From Ampullaceana balthica (taxonomy: Eukaryota > Mollusca > Gastropoda > Lymnaeidae), in NCBI GenBank assembly GCA_944989445.1, contig CALYLW010000499.1, positions 915,838 to 979,837 on the forward strand: a stretch of DNA of 64,000 nucleotides. The letters are read 5' to 3'. Every line of letters begins with the position of its first letter. The first letter of the stretch is position 1. The notes beneath the pieces are model-generated. The model had not been told where the DNA came from, made no database searches, and saw nothing but the letters and a program-made list of their open reading frames with translations. A program made the position numbers and the translations under genes. Below are positions 1 to 11,650 of this stretch, in pieces.

Positions 1-310
1 CAATGAGACATTGTGTTATTAACTTGAATTTGTTAAATTGTTTTTTTAAAGTATTTAACCCAAACGTTATTAATATAAATATTAAAATTTAATTAATTAT
101 AGATTTTAAAATTATTTTTATTTAACAAGACGGAAACTATAAAATTAAGTCATTTACTGGTACATGGGTGCATGTCTTATTGTATAAAAGTGAGCAGGTG
201 TTTCCACATGATTTCCCGCTTTATTTAAGTGGCACGCCACTTGACTTCGATCCCTAAATTTAGGGATAACAAATTCATAAATTGTAATGATTCTCCTAGC
301 CCAGTATATC
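1..310 (+). repeat. R1 dispersed repeat, copy a (left part outside window)
   Basis: This copy carries the R1 signature at 227-270: the hairpin AAGTGGCACGCCACTT, then CTTCG, then ATCCCTAAATTTAGGGAT, a perfect 18-bp palindrome, followed by a short AT-rich stretch ending near ATTCTCCTA. Bases 1-220 match 14549-14785 and 32870-33090 upstream of the same signature. The family's other conserved end (GCACC-A5-GCACC) should lie about 170 bp before the window. Confidence 0.75.
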
Positions 311-790
311 CTGAATTTAATTAAAACAATGTCATGCCCGTATTCATATTAGTTTACGATTTCAGAAATTTTATTTAAAAAATACACGAAAGTAGAAACA
401 AAATTCTCCTAATAAACTTTATCTGTGTTGCTCACATGACTACATACTTATATCTGATTTTGGAATTAGTAAAACACTGTATTTAGCTTGAATTATTAGA
501 TAATTACATCATAAAAGACCAATTAATTATTTCTTGAACATTAGATATAATTATATAACTTCGTGCTTCAGACTTATGTTTATTTCTGGATGCATTACCT
601 TAAAATAACCTTTAACATTAGTAGTATATCTACTGATCTGATGTTTTTTCTATATCATTAATTCGTTTCAGTGTGTTAACAATAAAGTACATGTATTGTT
701 TCACTTAGAATATATTATGTCATGACATTGTTTCAACATGTTTATAAACCAATTTAATGTATGAAGACATTTTAAAAGGAAAAAAAACAT
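311..790. repeat. Extension of the R1-linked block
   Basis: There is no gene here. Bases 311-470 continue the similarity to 14860-15040, including a shared 'gctcaca...ctac/tatgtattta' stretch. Bases 620-790 match 16085-16262 ('atatctactgatct', 'acatgta..gtttca', 'gtttcaaca.gttta'). The block therefore looks like part of a larger interspersed element that has about 1 kb of extra DNA in the 14-16 kb copy. Confidence 0.5.
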
Positions 791-834
791 ATTTTAAAAA
801 TTACCATACTTTCGTTTCTTTGAATTTCCTTTAT

Positions 835-1105
835 TCTGAGATCTCTGCAACGCACGACTGATGCGTTATTGTGTCAGCTGAGCTGAGCACAAATGTGTGT
901 TTATTATTTTAGTGTACACTAGTTGCGCTTGTGAGACAAGATGACAACATCCTATATAATAAAAGGCAATTTTATGCCCGGTCATCGGTCATTTACATAT
1001 TAAAAGACGTTAAAAACGAGTGGTGAAGTTTTTTTTCCAAGAGTTTAATTTTAACGATGAGCGTTGGGATTTGTAGTCAAAAACTTTGTTTTTACGGGTT
1101 ATTTA
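835..1105. other. Gene-free stretch with two transposon-end relics
   Basis: At 838-866 the words 'gagatctctgcaacgcacgac' (split: gagatctct / gcaacgcacgac) are the reverse complement of a word next to CTAG at 20722, which suggests a decayed Helitron end. At 1068-1100 the words 'tagtcaaaaac' and 'tacgggttatt' match the right end of the triplicated element at 4531-6050. No coding potential was recognised. Confidence 0.35.
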
Positions 1106-1112
1106 TTATAAA

Positions 1113-1330
1113 TCTGGACAGACCGCGGTGTGGGTGGGGGGGAGGATAGGGTCTCTGGACAGACCAGCTGTGTGGGTGGGGGGACAGGTGGGATCTCTGG
1201 ACAGACTTGCGGTCGGGGGTGGAGGATGGGTCTCCGGACAGACCGGCTGTCTGGGTTGGGGGACAGGTAGGGTCTCTGGACAGACCGGCGTTTGGGGGGG
1301 AGGTGGGGTGTCAGGACAGACGGGGGTGGG
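1113..1330. repeat. G-rich minisatellite, ~40-bp unit, ~6 copies
   Basis: Units begin near 1113, 1154, 1196, 1231, 1275 and 1312 with TCTGGACAGAC followed by a G-rich tail containing runs of 5-8 G. The + strand has enough G runs for quadruplex folding. The 100-plus-residue frames on both strands are translations of the repeat and are not genes. Confidence 0.85.
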
Positions 1331-1335
1331 CAATG

Positions 1336-2051
1336 TTGTTATAACTATAATGTATATTATTTTTGATGTGATACACATGTATGGGCGGTCGAGACGGCTG
1401 GTCTCTCGACAACAGCGGTGGAGGGGAGGTAAGTTATTATTTAATAACATCAAGTAGACGTGAGCTTTGTATAAGTAACGATAATAAACAAGAAGTTACA
1501 ACAGAATCCCAGTGTGAATGATTGGTTTACTGTGTCAAGTGCTAAAAGTATTACTTGGGCAATCAAAACACAAACAATGCACATAATAAATGTTCAGAAA
1601 GGAATGATACGTTCTTAAAAAAAACTTTTGATTTAAAAATTATACAATAGTTCATAGAAGTTTTAAAAATGTGCATAATAACCTATGACCAAGTATTAAT
1701 TTGTTTTGCCATTTAGTCATCTTATTGCCTGTTCAATAAACACATTTCTCTCGTTATTAAATACTAACAGGTGTTGAGAGTAACACAGACGATTGCTCTC
1801 ATCGTCCGCCTTCCTTTATGTGACACGTGAATCTCCTGCTGTGATGTGTAAGGGTTGAGTCCTCAGAGACCGTTCCGTTTCGTTGGGCAGAGGAGCGTTG
1901 AACTGGACAAAGAAATACGTGAAGTTCCTTAGTGTGGGGGGTTTGGGTGCTAAATTATCTCAACGGGGGTGACTAATGTCACGTGGACGACTCCGTTCTT
2001 TCGATGTACAATTCAGGAAAGGGTTGAGGGATATCGTCCAGTAAACTCGCC
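1336..2051. other. Gene-free stretch, GC-richer island at 1790-1990
   Basis: No protein or RNA gene was recognised. Bases 1790-1990 are clearly richer in GC than the surroundings and contain CACGTG at 1824-1829 and 1980-1985. This could be regulatory, but nothing else supports that. Confidence 0.3.
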
Positions 2052-2463
2052 GACCTGCTGACACCGACAAACTGTATGTCGTGTAGACTCCTTCTATAGG
2101 ACACGGGGGCCGTGTATCTGAACAGCCAGCTGACACAGACTGAATGGATAACGTGTAGACTCCTTCTATAGAACATGGGGGCCCTGTATCCTACCAACCA
2201 GCTGACATAGAGTGACTGGATGACGTGTAGACTCCTTCTATAGGGGACGGGGGCCCTGTACCTGACCAACCAGCTGACACAGACTGACTGGATGTCGTGT
2301 AGACTCCTTCTATAGGGCACGGGGGCCCTGTACCTGACCAACCTGCTGACACAGATTGACTGGATGTCGTGTAGACTCCTTCTATAGTACACGGGGGCCC
2401 TGTATCTGACCAACCAGCTGACACAGACTGACTGGATGACGTGTAGACTCCTTCTATAGGAGA
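2052..2463. repeat. 71-bp minisatellite, about 6 copies
   Basis: The word GTGTAGACTCCTTCTATAG recurs about every 71 bp, between 'ccaaccagctgacacagact' and 'gggggccctgta'. The last copy runs straight into the LINE fragment at 2464. The overlapping minus-strand frames (143 and 187 aa) are periodic translations of the unit and should not be annotated as proteins. Confidence 0.9.
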
Positions 2464-2641
2464 CACACGTATTCTCTGTGTTCCTAAGACACGAACTAAA
2501 AATTTTGGCGAAAGGCCATTCTCTTTTTGTACAGCCAAACATGGGAATTCTCTACGAATACACATCCGTAGTATTCCAACTACCAAGTCCTTCAAGACTG
2601 CACTTAAGACGCATCTTTTCAAAATGTATTTACAAAATTAA
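2464..2641 (+). pseudogene. LINE ORF2 C-terminal remnant
   Basis: One frame runs about 59 codons to TAA at 2639-2641. It reads VPKTRTKNFGERPFSFCTA, then the short segment KHGNSL, and ends KSFKTALKTHLF followed by a few residues. This corresponds to the conserved tail of many CR1/L2-type LINE ORF2 proteins, which usually has the form RTRTxxfGxRaFsvaaPxlWNsLP followed by sFKxxLKTHLF. The Trp-Asn of the usual WNSLP is altered here (HGNSL). The reverse transcriptase itself is absent, and the 5' side abuts the 71-bp array, so this is a dead fragment. An ATG-initiated frame at 2478 on the same strand is out of phase and not meaningful. Confidence 0.7.
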
Positions 2642-2832
2642 TGAAACAACATTTGTTTTAATGATTACCATAGCTTTTGTTAATGTACTGTCCTTTATGT
2701 TGTTATTATGGTATGAATGGTTATTGAATTATTATATGTATGTTATGATCTCCGTGTAAAGCGCTTTGAGCCCGGTTCCTTACTGGGATACAACGCTATA
2801 TAAATTATCAATTATTATTATTATTATTAAGA
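2464..2832 (+). mobile_element. 5'-truncated LINE 3' end (CR1/L2-like)
   Basis: The element is a coding remnant followed by a 3' UTR. The UTR ends in 'gtaaagcgctttgagcc', then 'gctatataaatta' and an (ATT)n tail at about 2812-2830. A GCGCTNTATAAAT-type end with a short tandem tail is typical of CR1/L2-group LINE 3' ends. A related tail is at 62190-62345. Confidence 0.7.
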
Positions 2833-3790
2833 GCAATTGAGTCTGACAGCACTGGTGTAAAGTATTAATAAGAGCTATTGCGTTTGACATGAATGTTACG
2901 GAAACAAGAATATAGAAAAGATCATAGTTTGTTGCTGCTGTGCTGTTTATTATTAAGTTGAAGGCTGTATACTCATTGGATGCATTTTAATGTTATAAAT
3001 ATATATTTTTTTACGTTTTTGTTTTGAATAATCTATAAAGGTGATAATAGTGAAATTATAATTCGAGTTGTTGCCATTTAGTTCACGTTGTTTATAAGTC
3101 ACAGATATAGATAAAGCTTTCACGGGCATAAAACAAACTGCTACTGCAACGTAAATACGGATATTTTACAGCAACCAAATTAACCAGTTTACAAAGCACG
3201 TACCTTTAATAAATAGAATGAGAAGAAGAAAAATATTTCGACTAAGAGTTATTTTGTTTGTTTTTCAAAACGATTGTACACCATTATTTATACAAATATA
3301 AAATAAAAAAAGACGGAGAAAAAAAATAACATAAGAACTAAATGACTAAACTTTATTGTTTGAATGTTACTATTGTTTAAAAACAAATAAAGTGAGTCAA
3401 GTATTTTCATTCATTGTTAAAACGTCATTGTATTCTACTCCTTATTGCCTTTATTATTGTATAAATGACTTGTCTGATTATTTTATGTTGATATTCTAAA
3501 TTCCTGTAAATTTTATCAGTTTCTAAACTTATTTTTAATACTTCATTTCTTGATGTCCCCTTTTTGACACGATCGTGGATTAGTTGTGTCTTTCTTCAGA
3601 CTTGCTCGCAGCTCTACATACAAGTCATTAGCTGTGGGAGACAATTTCTATGTTGTCCTGGGTTTAGCTTGAAAAGGGATGTGTCGCAAGTATTTTGATT
3701 TACAGCATCTATTTTCTAGTTGGTGTGGTCAAGATATTGTCATTGTTAACTATTTAGTCTTTGGAGTGACTTAGGTCAGTAAATATCTTG
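2833..3790. repeat. Paralogous block A (matches 25895-27342)
   Basis: From 'gagctattg.gtctgacagcac' to 'tcagtaaatatcttg.aatgtt' this segment aligns in order with 25895-27320. Both copies share 'tagttcacgttgttta', 'agtcattagctatgggaga'-like text and 'gtgtcgcaagtattttgatt'. Block A lacks the 41-bp array expansion, the 280-bp MITE and the LINE found in block B, so it works as an empty-site reference. No long reading frame is shared. Confidence 0.8.
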
Positions 3791-4487
3791 TAATGTTTTT
3801 GATTCCATAGCTGTTTAAGATTGAGTAAAACTATTTAACACCAGAAAGCACAAAATGCTAGAGACTAGATTTAATAAGGTCGAATGAGGTGCTATCGTGA
3901 ACGATGACTTCCATCTACGCGAATAATAATCTATGTAGCAGACATTAATGATTTGCCCCGTCTCATCATTCACAATAAAGTGTTAGTAAATGATAAGATC
4001 GTGGTTACATCAACAAACGTAAGATATCAAGAATATATAGATAACAAAATAACGTTAACATTTTATTTATTCATTATTGTTTTAAGATTGTTTTATTTGA
4101 CTAATTTCGAAAAAAAGAATTATATAATTTCGTTCTAAATAAAAGGTACGCTTCTTAAAAATGAAATGAAGCATAATTAAATACTGTTATACAATTATAG
4201 CCCAAGTTCTAGGTGTGGTTAGAGTTGGTAAACTATATATACAAACGTATTTGGATTTCGGCAGTCGTTTTATCTTTAGAAGCCTTTTCAAATGTATATG
4301 AATTTGTGTATGGGTGTCTATTTATAATCATTAGAGGTTGTCCATGAAATAAGCCGTAATAGATAAATGACAGCTTTGCGTTATTGCAGTATTATTATCC
4401 AAACATACATAAACTATACAAATAATCTATCAACTATTTGGATAAAAAACACACCATCTTTGGCATATATGGTGTGCATTGACGTTA
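3791..4487. other. Gene-free AT-rich stretch
   Basis: I see no coding region, RNA gene or clear repeat here. The 61-codon frame at 3953 has no recognisable motif and an AT-rich composition like its surroundings. Confidence 0.4.
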
Positions 4488-6440
4488 TATCTCTCATCAG
4501 CGCTGCACCGCAAAGCATCAGTTCTTTTTATTAAATCCTTTATATTAACTCGTGGTGTCTGCGGCCGACCGACCGACCTGCTTGCTTGCTTGCTTGCTTG
4601 CTTGTCGCCAAAACTTTTGATCGATTTTTAACCCACTTGCTCGCAAGATAGCGAGCTGAAATTTTGCAGGCAGTTTCGTACCGATGATAAAAACAATGTA
4701 TCAAAATTTCAGATCGATCGCATGTACCGTAATTAAATTATTGATTTTTTAGATTATTTTATTTATTCCTATGTATCATGCTATTTTTTGAGATAGAGCG
4801 TCGCGGTGCGTATTATATTGAACATCCTTTCTGTCGCGCAATAAGGTGCGTATTTTATTGACAGCTCTTTTTATAAACATATTCCTGATCGGTGCGCATT
4901 ATATTAAACATGTTTTACGACACAACTGCAATTTTGTATTTCTGGATGGTCTGGCGCTGCGTATTATAATGAACATTCTTTTAATTACTTCTCGTACATA
5001 AAGGATTTATAGTCAAAAACTTGGTTTTTTACGGGTTTTTCTTATTTAAATCCTTTATATTAACTCGTGGTGTCTGCGGCCGACCGACCTTGCTTGCTTG
5101 CTTGTCGCCAAAACTTTTGATCGATTTTTAACCCACTTGCTCGCAAGATAGCGAGCTGAAATTTTGCAGGCAGTTTTCGTACCGATGATAAAAACAATGT
5201 ATCAAAATTTCAGATCGATCGCATGTACCGTAATTAAATTATTGATTTTTTAGATTATTTTATTTATTCCTATGTATCATGCTATTTTTTGAGATAGAGC
5301 GTCGCGGTGCGTATTATATTGAACAACCTTTCTGTTGCGCAATAAGGTGCGTATTTTACTGACACCACTTTTTATAAACCTATTCCTGATCGGTGCGCAT
5401 TATATTAAACATGTTTTACGACACAACTGCAATTTTGTATTTTTGGATGGTCTTGCGCTGCGTGTTATAATGAACATTCTTTTAGTTACGTCTCATACGT
5501 AAAGGATTTATAGTCAAAAACTTGGTTTTTTACGGGTTGTTTTTATTAAATCCTTTATATTAACTCGTGGTGTCTGCGGCGGACCTTGCTTGCTTGCTTG
5601 CTTGCTTGCTTGTCGCCAAAACTTTTGATCGATTTTTAACCCACTTGCTCGCAAGATAGCAAGCTGAAATTTTGCAGGCAGTTTCGTACCGATGATAAAA
5701 ACAATGTATCAAAATTTCAGATCGATCGCATGTACCGTAATTAAATTATTGATTTTTTAGATTATTTTTTTATTCCTATGTATCATGCTATTTTTTGAGA
5801 TAGAGCGTCGCGGTGCGTATTATATTGAACAACCTTTCTGTCGCGCAATAAGGTGCGTATTTTATTGACAGCTCTTTTTATAAACATATTCCTGATCGGT
5901 GCGTATTATATTAAACATGTTTTACGACACAACTTCAATTTTGTATTTCTGGATGGTCTGGCGCTGCGTATTATAATGAACATTCTTTTAGTTACTTCTC
6001 GTACATAAAGGATTTATAGTCAAAAACTTGGTTTTTTACGGGTTTTTCTTATTTAGCATCGCGTCTTTCTTGACAAAACTTTTGTGCCAAGATGAGTTGT
6101 TAAATAATTTTATTAAACTTCTTTTAAAATGTAATTTACAATTATATGAGACAAAGAATTATATATTTATGTCACTTCAAGCTGTAATTAAAGTACAATA
6201 GACAAATGTTTACAAATATTTATTTGGTTTGACACATAGATTTTAAAATGGTACATGTTTGAAATTAAGGAAACTATCAAATACATAAGATAAGTACTGT
6301 TTATACAACACTCCAATTGTTTCACATATATAGGCGCATTTCGCTGTGCTTTGAAAACGTAATTTATCCAAGTGGCACGCCACTTGACCTCAATCCTTAT
6401 ATTTAGGGACACAATGTCAATAATTGCAATAATTCCCCTA
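4488..6440 (+). repeat. R1 copy b, interrupted by a triplicated element
   Basis: The left conserved end is at 4489-4510 (GCTGCACCGCAAAGCATC, a GCACC/GCA.. variant). The palindromic end is at 6370-6415 (AAGTGGCACGCCACTT, then 'cttatatttaggga'). Removing 4531-6050 leaves about 390 bp between the ends, the spacing seen in other R1 copies. The triplicated element is therefore an insertion in R1. Confidence 0.65.
4531..6050. mobile_element. Tandem triplicate of a ~500-bp non-autonomous element
   Basis: Three near-identical units lie at about 4531-5045, 5046-5545 and 5546-6050. Each begins TAAATCCTTTAT and ends ATAAAGGATTTA, a 12-bp perfect inverted repeat, followed by a ~38-bp spacer ending in 'tacgggtttttctta'. 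Inside are a (CTTG)n tract, AAACTTTTGATCGATTTTTA, 'gagctgaaattttgcaggca' and about four spaced copies of GGTGCGTATTATATTGAA. There is no coding capacity. The internal 'ctgaaattttgca' text resembles Helitron 5' regions I have seen, but the short inverted ends would also suit a MITE. Confidence 0.75.
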
Positions 6441-6635
6441 CCAGGTGGTTAACACTGAATCCAATAATCACAAAATCACGTCTTTATTTCATGTTATATT
6501 TCTGATGTTTATTATAAGATTAATAAATTGAACTTAGAAAAAAAATGTCAACAAAATTACATACTGCTAATTTTAAGATACGTAAGACTAGAAACAGTTT
6601 CTGAAAATATTACTTTTTACAAAAAAAAATTATTT

Positions 6636-6795
6636 GTTAATAACAATGAGCTTGGAGGAGACTGTAGAAATTTTATAACAACTGTGTTAATAACAAGTAG
6701 CTTGGAGGTGACTGTAGAAATTGTATAACAACTGTGTTAATAACAAAGAACTTGGAGGAGACTGTAGACATTTTATAACTATTGTGTTAACGACA
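6636..6795. repeat. ~60-bp tandem repeat, about 3 copies
   Basis: The unit contains 'gagcttggaggagactgtag' followed by 'ttataacaactgtgttaat'. A diverged single copy of the same words occurs at 15175-15250. Flanking bases 6441-6635 and 6796-7270 hold no gene or repeat that I can recognise. Confidence 0.8.
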
Positions 6796-7274
6796 TGGAG
6801 AATTGGAGATGTAAACATAAAATCTTACATATTTAGAGATGGTGTTATTAAATGTATTGATTTATTTTTGTTTATCTAAAATAATTACAATATTATTTTT
6901 CTATTCAATTATAATGCATTGTGGGCTTAAGGCTCAATCGCATATAACTAGAGAGGAACTGCAAATAGGACAACTTGTTAAATAAGGAATTGTTTGATAG
7001 CAGTTAGAATAACGTGTATTAAAGGATAAATAGGACAGTTAATATGAGCTCACAAAAAAAACGATTTCATAGGATGGGATAACTAAGATGAACTCTGTTA
7101 GTTTTAGAGGTGACACGCATGCGATTTATATTGTATAAACATATATAGGATGGACCTAATATACATTATATAATGTGATCTAATATAAGATATCTGCTCA
7201 CCATTTATTATGTTGCCTTGAGAAATGATAAACATTATCAAACGTTTCTGTAGCTAGATGAAGTAATTCATGAT

Positions 7275-7892
7275 GACAGTTTTATGTAATGGACAGGTCA
7301 AGTTTATGTTGTCCACCGTCATCGGCTAAAGCCACTATTTACAACTTATTTATTGACATTGACAGTTTGATGTAATGGGCAGGCCAAGTTTATGTTGTCC
7401 ACTGTCATCAGCATAAAGCCACTATTTACAACTTATTTATTGACATTGACAGTTTGGTGTAATGGGCAGGTCAAGTTGATGTTGTCCACCGTCATCAGCA
7501 TAAAGCCACTATTTACAACTTATTTATTGACATTGGCATTGATGTAATGGGCAGGTCAAGTTTATGTTGTCCACTGTCATCGGCTAAAGCCACTATTTAC
7601 AACTTATTTATTGACATTGGCAGTTTGATGTAATGGGCAGGTCAAGTTTATGTTGTCCACTGTCATCGGCTAAAGCCACTATTTACAACTTATTTATTGA
7701 CATTGGCAGTTTGGTGTAATTGGCAGGTCAAGTTTATGTTGTCCACCGTCATCGGCTAAAGCCACTATTTACAACTTATTTATTGACATTGGCAGTTTGG
7801 TGTAATGGGCAGGTCAAGTTTATGTTGTCCACCGTCATCGGCTAAAGCCACTATTTACAACTTATTTATTGACATTGGCAGTTTGGTGAGTT
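7275..7892. repeat. 86-88-bp minisatellite, ~7 copies
   Basis: Each unit carries 'tgtaatgggcaggtcaagtt', 'tatgttgtccaccgtcatc' and 'aagccactatttacaactta'. Copies differ by small substitutions and a 2-3 bp indel. A 74-codon frame starting at 7805 begins inside the last unit and is not a gene. Confidence 0.9.
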
Positions 7893-8112
7893 CGTTGATG
7901 GCTTATAAAAACAATAGAGTGTCCATCAAAGTGCCAAGTAATAAGGAAACAAGTTGTTTAAATATCACATTGGTATTTTCTAAACAAATTTTGACATTTC
8001 ATGGCAATAGCGAAGATAAAACTTGTTGATATAATTGACGCTAAAATAATTATGAAATATCAAAAACATAAAAATAACATTAACAAGGACATGAACTTCT
8101 GATTAGACTCAG

Positions 8113-8745
8113 TATAAACAAGGAGTAGGAGAATACTAGCACCTCATTGACATTGTATCCCTAAGTGTATACAGGGAGTAGGAGAATACAAGCAACTCAT
8201 TGACATTGTATCCCTAAGTGTATACAGGGAGTAGGAGAATACAAGCAACTCATTGACATTGTATCCCTAAGTGTATACAGGGAGTAGGAGAATACAAGCA
8301 ACTCATTGACATTGTATCCCTAAGTGTATACAGGGAGTAGGAGAATACAAGCAACTCATTGACATTGTATCCCTAAGTGTATACAGGGAGTAGGAGAATA
8401 CAAGCAACTCATTGACATTGTATCCCTAAGTGTATACAGGGAGTAGGAGAATACAAGCAACTCATTGACATTGTATCCCTAAGTGTATACAGGGAGTAGG
8501 AGAATACAAGCAACTCATTGACATTGTATCCCTAAGTGTATACAGGGAGTAGGAGAATACAAGCAACTCATTGACATTGTATCCCTAAGTGTATACAGGG
8601 AGTAGGAGAATACAAGCAACTCATTGACATTGTATCCCTAAGTGTATACAGGGAGTAGGAGAATACAAGCAACTCATTGACATTGTATCCCTAAGTGTAT
8701 ACAGGGAGTAGGAGAATACAAGCAACTCATTGACATTGTATCCCT
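8113..8745. repeat. 53-bp minisatellite, ~12 nearly identical copies
   Basis: The unit runs GGGAGTAGGAGAATACAAGC, AACTCATTGACATTGTATCC, CTAAGTGTATACA. About eleven copies look identical, which implies recent amplification or homogenisation. The last unit runs directly into an R1 palindromic end (8735-8790), and the unit text is R1's own distal text, so the array grew within an R1 copy. Confidence 0.95.
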
Positions 8746-9120
8746 AAATTGTAGGGATCGAAATCAAGTGGCGTGACACTTGAATAAGATATATTTTTGA
8801 TCCCCTGAATCTTATAGGTGCGATCATTTCTGTAACAATAAGTCATGCACATAATTTACGGAAAATGAATTAATTTCATAGTTCTATATTTATTTTTATA
8901 TTTCTGATTTTAAAACTTTAATCTTAATTCCGGTTTTACATTTATATACATACTATTTTGTTAAAAACACAAGGCATTTCTGTAACAAGTTTTTTTTAAA
9001 AGTAAATATAGGATTATATACTTACATTTGAAACTGATTATTTAAAATTTTTACACATTTTTGTTTATCTCAGCACCTAGTCCATAAAATTATTTATGTC
9101 CCAGTGCTTTGTGGTGCGGC
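8113..9120 (-). repeat. R1 copy c (minus orientation)
   Basis: TATCCCTAAATTGTAGGGAT followed by 'caagtggcgtgacacttg' lies at 8735-8785. The other conserved end, GTGCTTTGTGGTGCGGC, is at 9102-9120, about 370 bp away. The distal part has been amplified into the 53-bp array. Confidence 0.75.
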
Positions 9121-10419
9121 ATTGACGTGAAATACAATGTTTCTGCATATCATGTATTAATATATAGAGTTTAGATAATAAATCGGGAGTTCCCATTACC
9201 TTAAGTTTTAATAAACGTTTATTGCTAACTTTCACAGATGTAATCTAAAATTTTAACAAATATAACAATTAAATAAGCTACACAAACTAATTTAGATTAC
9301 ATTTGCAGACTGCAAGTTTATTTTATAGACATACCTTACTTTTCTACAACATATTTTTACATACTAACAGTCACATATTCAATGGAAAGTTAGTTTCTCA
9401 CATAATAATAAATCATTGTACTGTCTCTATCTCAAATTGTGTGCATTGTATTGCATTTGATGTATTGTATTGCTACGTTATTTAAGACATCTTTAACGAC
9501 TGCGTTTGACAATTTTATACAGCAGCGGTTAACCTAACTTTGACACGAGAAATCAGTTACCTAATTCTGATTTTTTTTTAAATGTGCCGTCGGAATGAAG
9601 ACAATCAAATATTAAAAATAATTCTTCAGTTTTAAAGATAATCTTTTTCTATTTCAAAATAATTATCTTAGAAATATCACGTTTAAACTTACATTAAAAG
9701 TTATCGTCAGTTTCCCTTCTTTGGTTTGTCATTTTCTCACGTTATCTTTTTTTAATTTTTATTTATTTATTTTTTTTTAAAATGATAAACCATAATATTT
9801 TCTTATTTCATCAGCTATTAATAAATCTTTGTTTACATCATATAATGATTGACTAAGTATTTTATGTTACCCATTAATGAGATAATATCTGTAGCTTTGA
9901 ACATTTAATTATAAAGTGACTTTAATTGCATATCTATAAAATGAAAGTAAATTAAAAATTTGTAAACAAAAATAGCAAACTAAAAACCTCACTGTACTCA
10001 ATTACAACGTAATTAGGGAAGTTTGGTATAATTTTGATTTCTTCCGACACACAAGTAGTTTATATATAACCACTTGATAATGAAATGATCATTCTAAAAT
10101 TCAGTTATGAATCAGCATAGACAAATAAAATAATATATCTGCCTGAACTTGTTTTATTTCACAACCAACAAAGAGACCCCTAGTGGACACTACTTTTTAA
10201 CAATCAGACTGACATTATTATGCAGTTGAGGACTATGCACTGTCCCACATAGAGTTGTTTACATAGACTTTGTCTCACGAGAGATCTCGGCAGCAAATTT
10301 TCTGGACAATATTGGCGCATGCTATTTTGCTTTTCGACTCTACGTTAATAATTATCAGAAACATCTGACATTATTTTAGCAATAACAAGTGAAATGAGAA
10401 AATGAAATTCCACAAGGCA
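9121..10419. other. Gene-free, very AT-rich stretch
   Basis: No coding region, structural RNA or repeat was recognised. The 60-codon frame at 9303 has no recognisable motif. Confidence 0.4.
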
Positions 10420-10765
10420 CTCATCGATGGTAGGAGAATCCTAACAATTTATTGACATTGTGTCGCATTTATGGGGATCGAAGTCAAGTGACATTGTGTC
10501 GCTATTTATGGGGATCGAAGTCAAGTGACATTGTGTCGCTATTTATGGGGATCGAAGTCAAGTGACATTGTGTCGCTATTTATGGGGAACGAAGTCAAGT
10601 GACATTGTGTCGCTATTTATGGGGAACGAAGTCAAGTGACATTGTGTCGCTATTTATGGGGATCGAAGTCAAGTGACATTGTGTCGCTATTTATGGGGAA
10701 CGAAGTCAAGTGACATTGTGTCGCTATTTATGAGGATCGAAGTCAAATAGCGTGCACTTGGATTA
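10420..10765 (-). repeat. R1 copy d, rebuilt as a 37-bp array
   Basis: Starting from 'gtaggagaatcctaacaa', typical R1 distal text, the unit GACATTGTGTCGCTATTTAT + GGGGATCGAAGTCAAGT repeats about eight times (10455-10745) before 'gcgtgcacttgg' closes the R1 end. The GGTGC end was not found downstream. Confidence 0.8.
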
Positions 10766-11389
10766 AAAGTTTTGCTTTACCTTCTGTATTGCTTGGTAAA
10801 GTGGCCATGGCTGCTTAATTATTTAAAAATCTATTTTATACTTCTTATTTTAGTTGCAATCCAAAAACAATATGGAACAACTAACTGTTGTTAAGTCTCA
10901 TATAATTGTAAATTATATGTTAAAGTACCCAAAGGCGTTACTTTGGGAGGGGGTTATAAATTTGAAAGTCCCCCCAGGCCCCCCTTTGAGGGTCCACAAA
11001 AAAAAAGAAAATTATATTTTGTAATGATATCAAATGTCAAAATGCAAGGCCCCCAAAGAGACCAAGCCCCCGCGCCCCAAATGCCTAGCTAAGCCACTTA
11101 AAATACCTTTTTTTTAATAAACAATCCTTTCAGATCAGTTTACTGAAGCACATTTTCATAGTAAATAAAGAAATACTGTTGCATCGTCTTGCAGGGCCCA
11201 ATATAAGTACACAGTGTCTTTTAGTACAAAACATTTCAGAAATAGATCCTAAATATAACTTATTTGTGAATCAATATAGTTTAATACCAAAATTTATAAA
11301 GTCTTCCTAAATCTTTTCATTTATAATTATTACATGGCATATGATTTAATCTAATGATCTCTTTACTATCCTAGTTTTCCACAAATTTC
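10766..11389. other. Gene-free; C-rich hAT-like end relic at 10920-11100
   Basis: A patch of C-rich and G-rich runs ends with 'gcccccgcgcccc' and 'atgcctagctaagccactt'. The general look is that of decayed hAT ends that read AAGTGGCTTAGCTAGGCAT from the other strand. No partner end or target duplication was found. The rest is featureless AT-rich DNA. Confidence 0.3.
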
Positions 11390-11650
11390 AAAAGTAGAGA
11401 GCAAACAGATAGGTATTGTGCCTAAAATTAGAGAAGTAGGGAGCAAACAGAGTGGCACTGTGCCTACAATTAGAGAAGTAGGGAGCAAATAGAGAGGTAT
11501 TGTGCCTACAATTAGAGAAGTAGGGAGCAAATAGAGATGCATTGTGCCTACAATAGAAAAGTTGGGAGCAAACAGAGAGGTAGTGTGCTTAAATTAGAAG
11601 TAGGGAGCAAACATAGAGGTATTTGCCTAAAATTAGAGAAGTAGGGTCCA
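11390..11650. repeat. ~41-bp tandem repeat, ~6 diverged copies
   Basis: The unit is approximately GAGAAGTAGGGAGCAAACAG followed by 'aggtattgtgcctacaatta'. Copies differ by several substitutions each, so this array is older than the one at 8113. Confidence 0.85.

Noticed and set aside
1380..1440. Possible splice donor GGAGG/GTAAGT as the edge of a host exon
   Set aside because: A single donor-like word after a minisatellite, without a supported reading frame or acceptor, is not evidence of a gene.
1086..1457. 123-aa and 115-aa frames on opposite strands
   Set aside because: They cover a G-rich 40-bp minisatellite and owe their length to its lack of A and T.
8113..8745. Possible CRISPR array
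   Set aside because: The 53-bp units are contiguous with no unique spacers, there are no cas genes, and the DNA is clearly eukaryotic.
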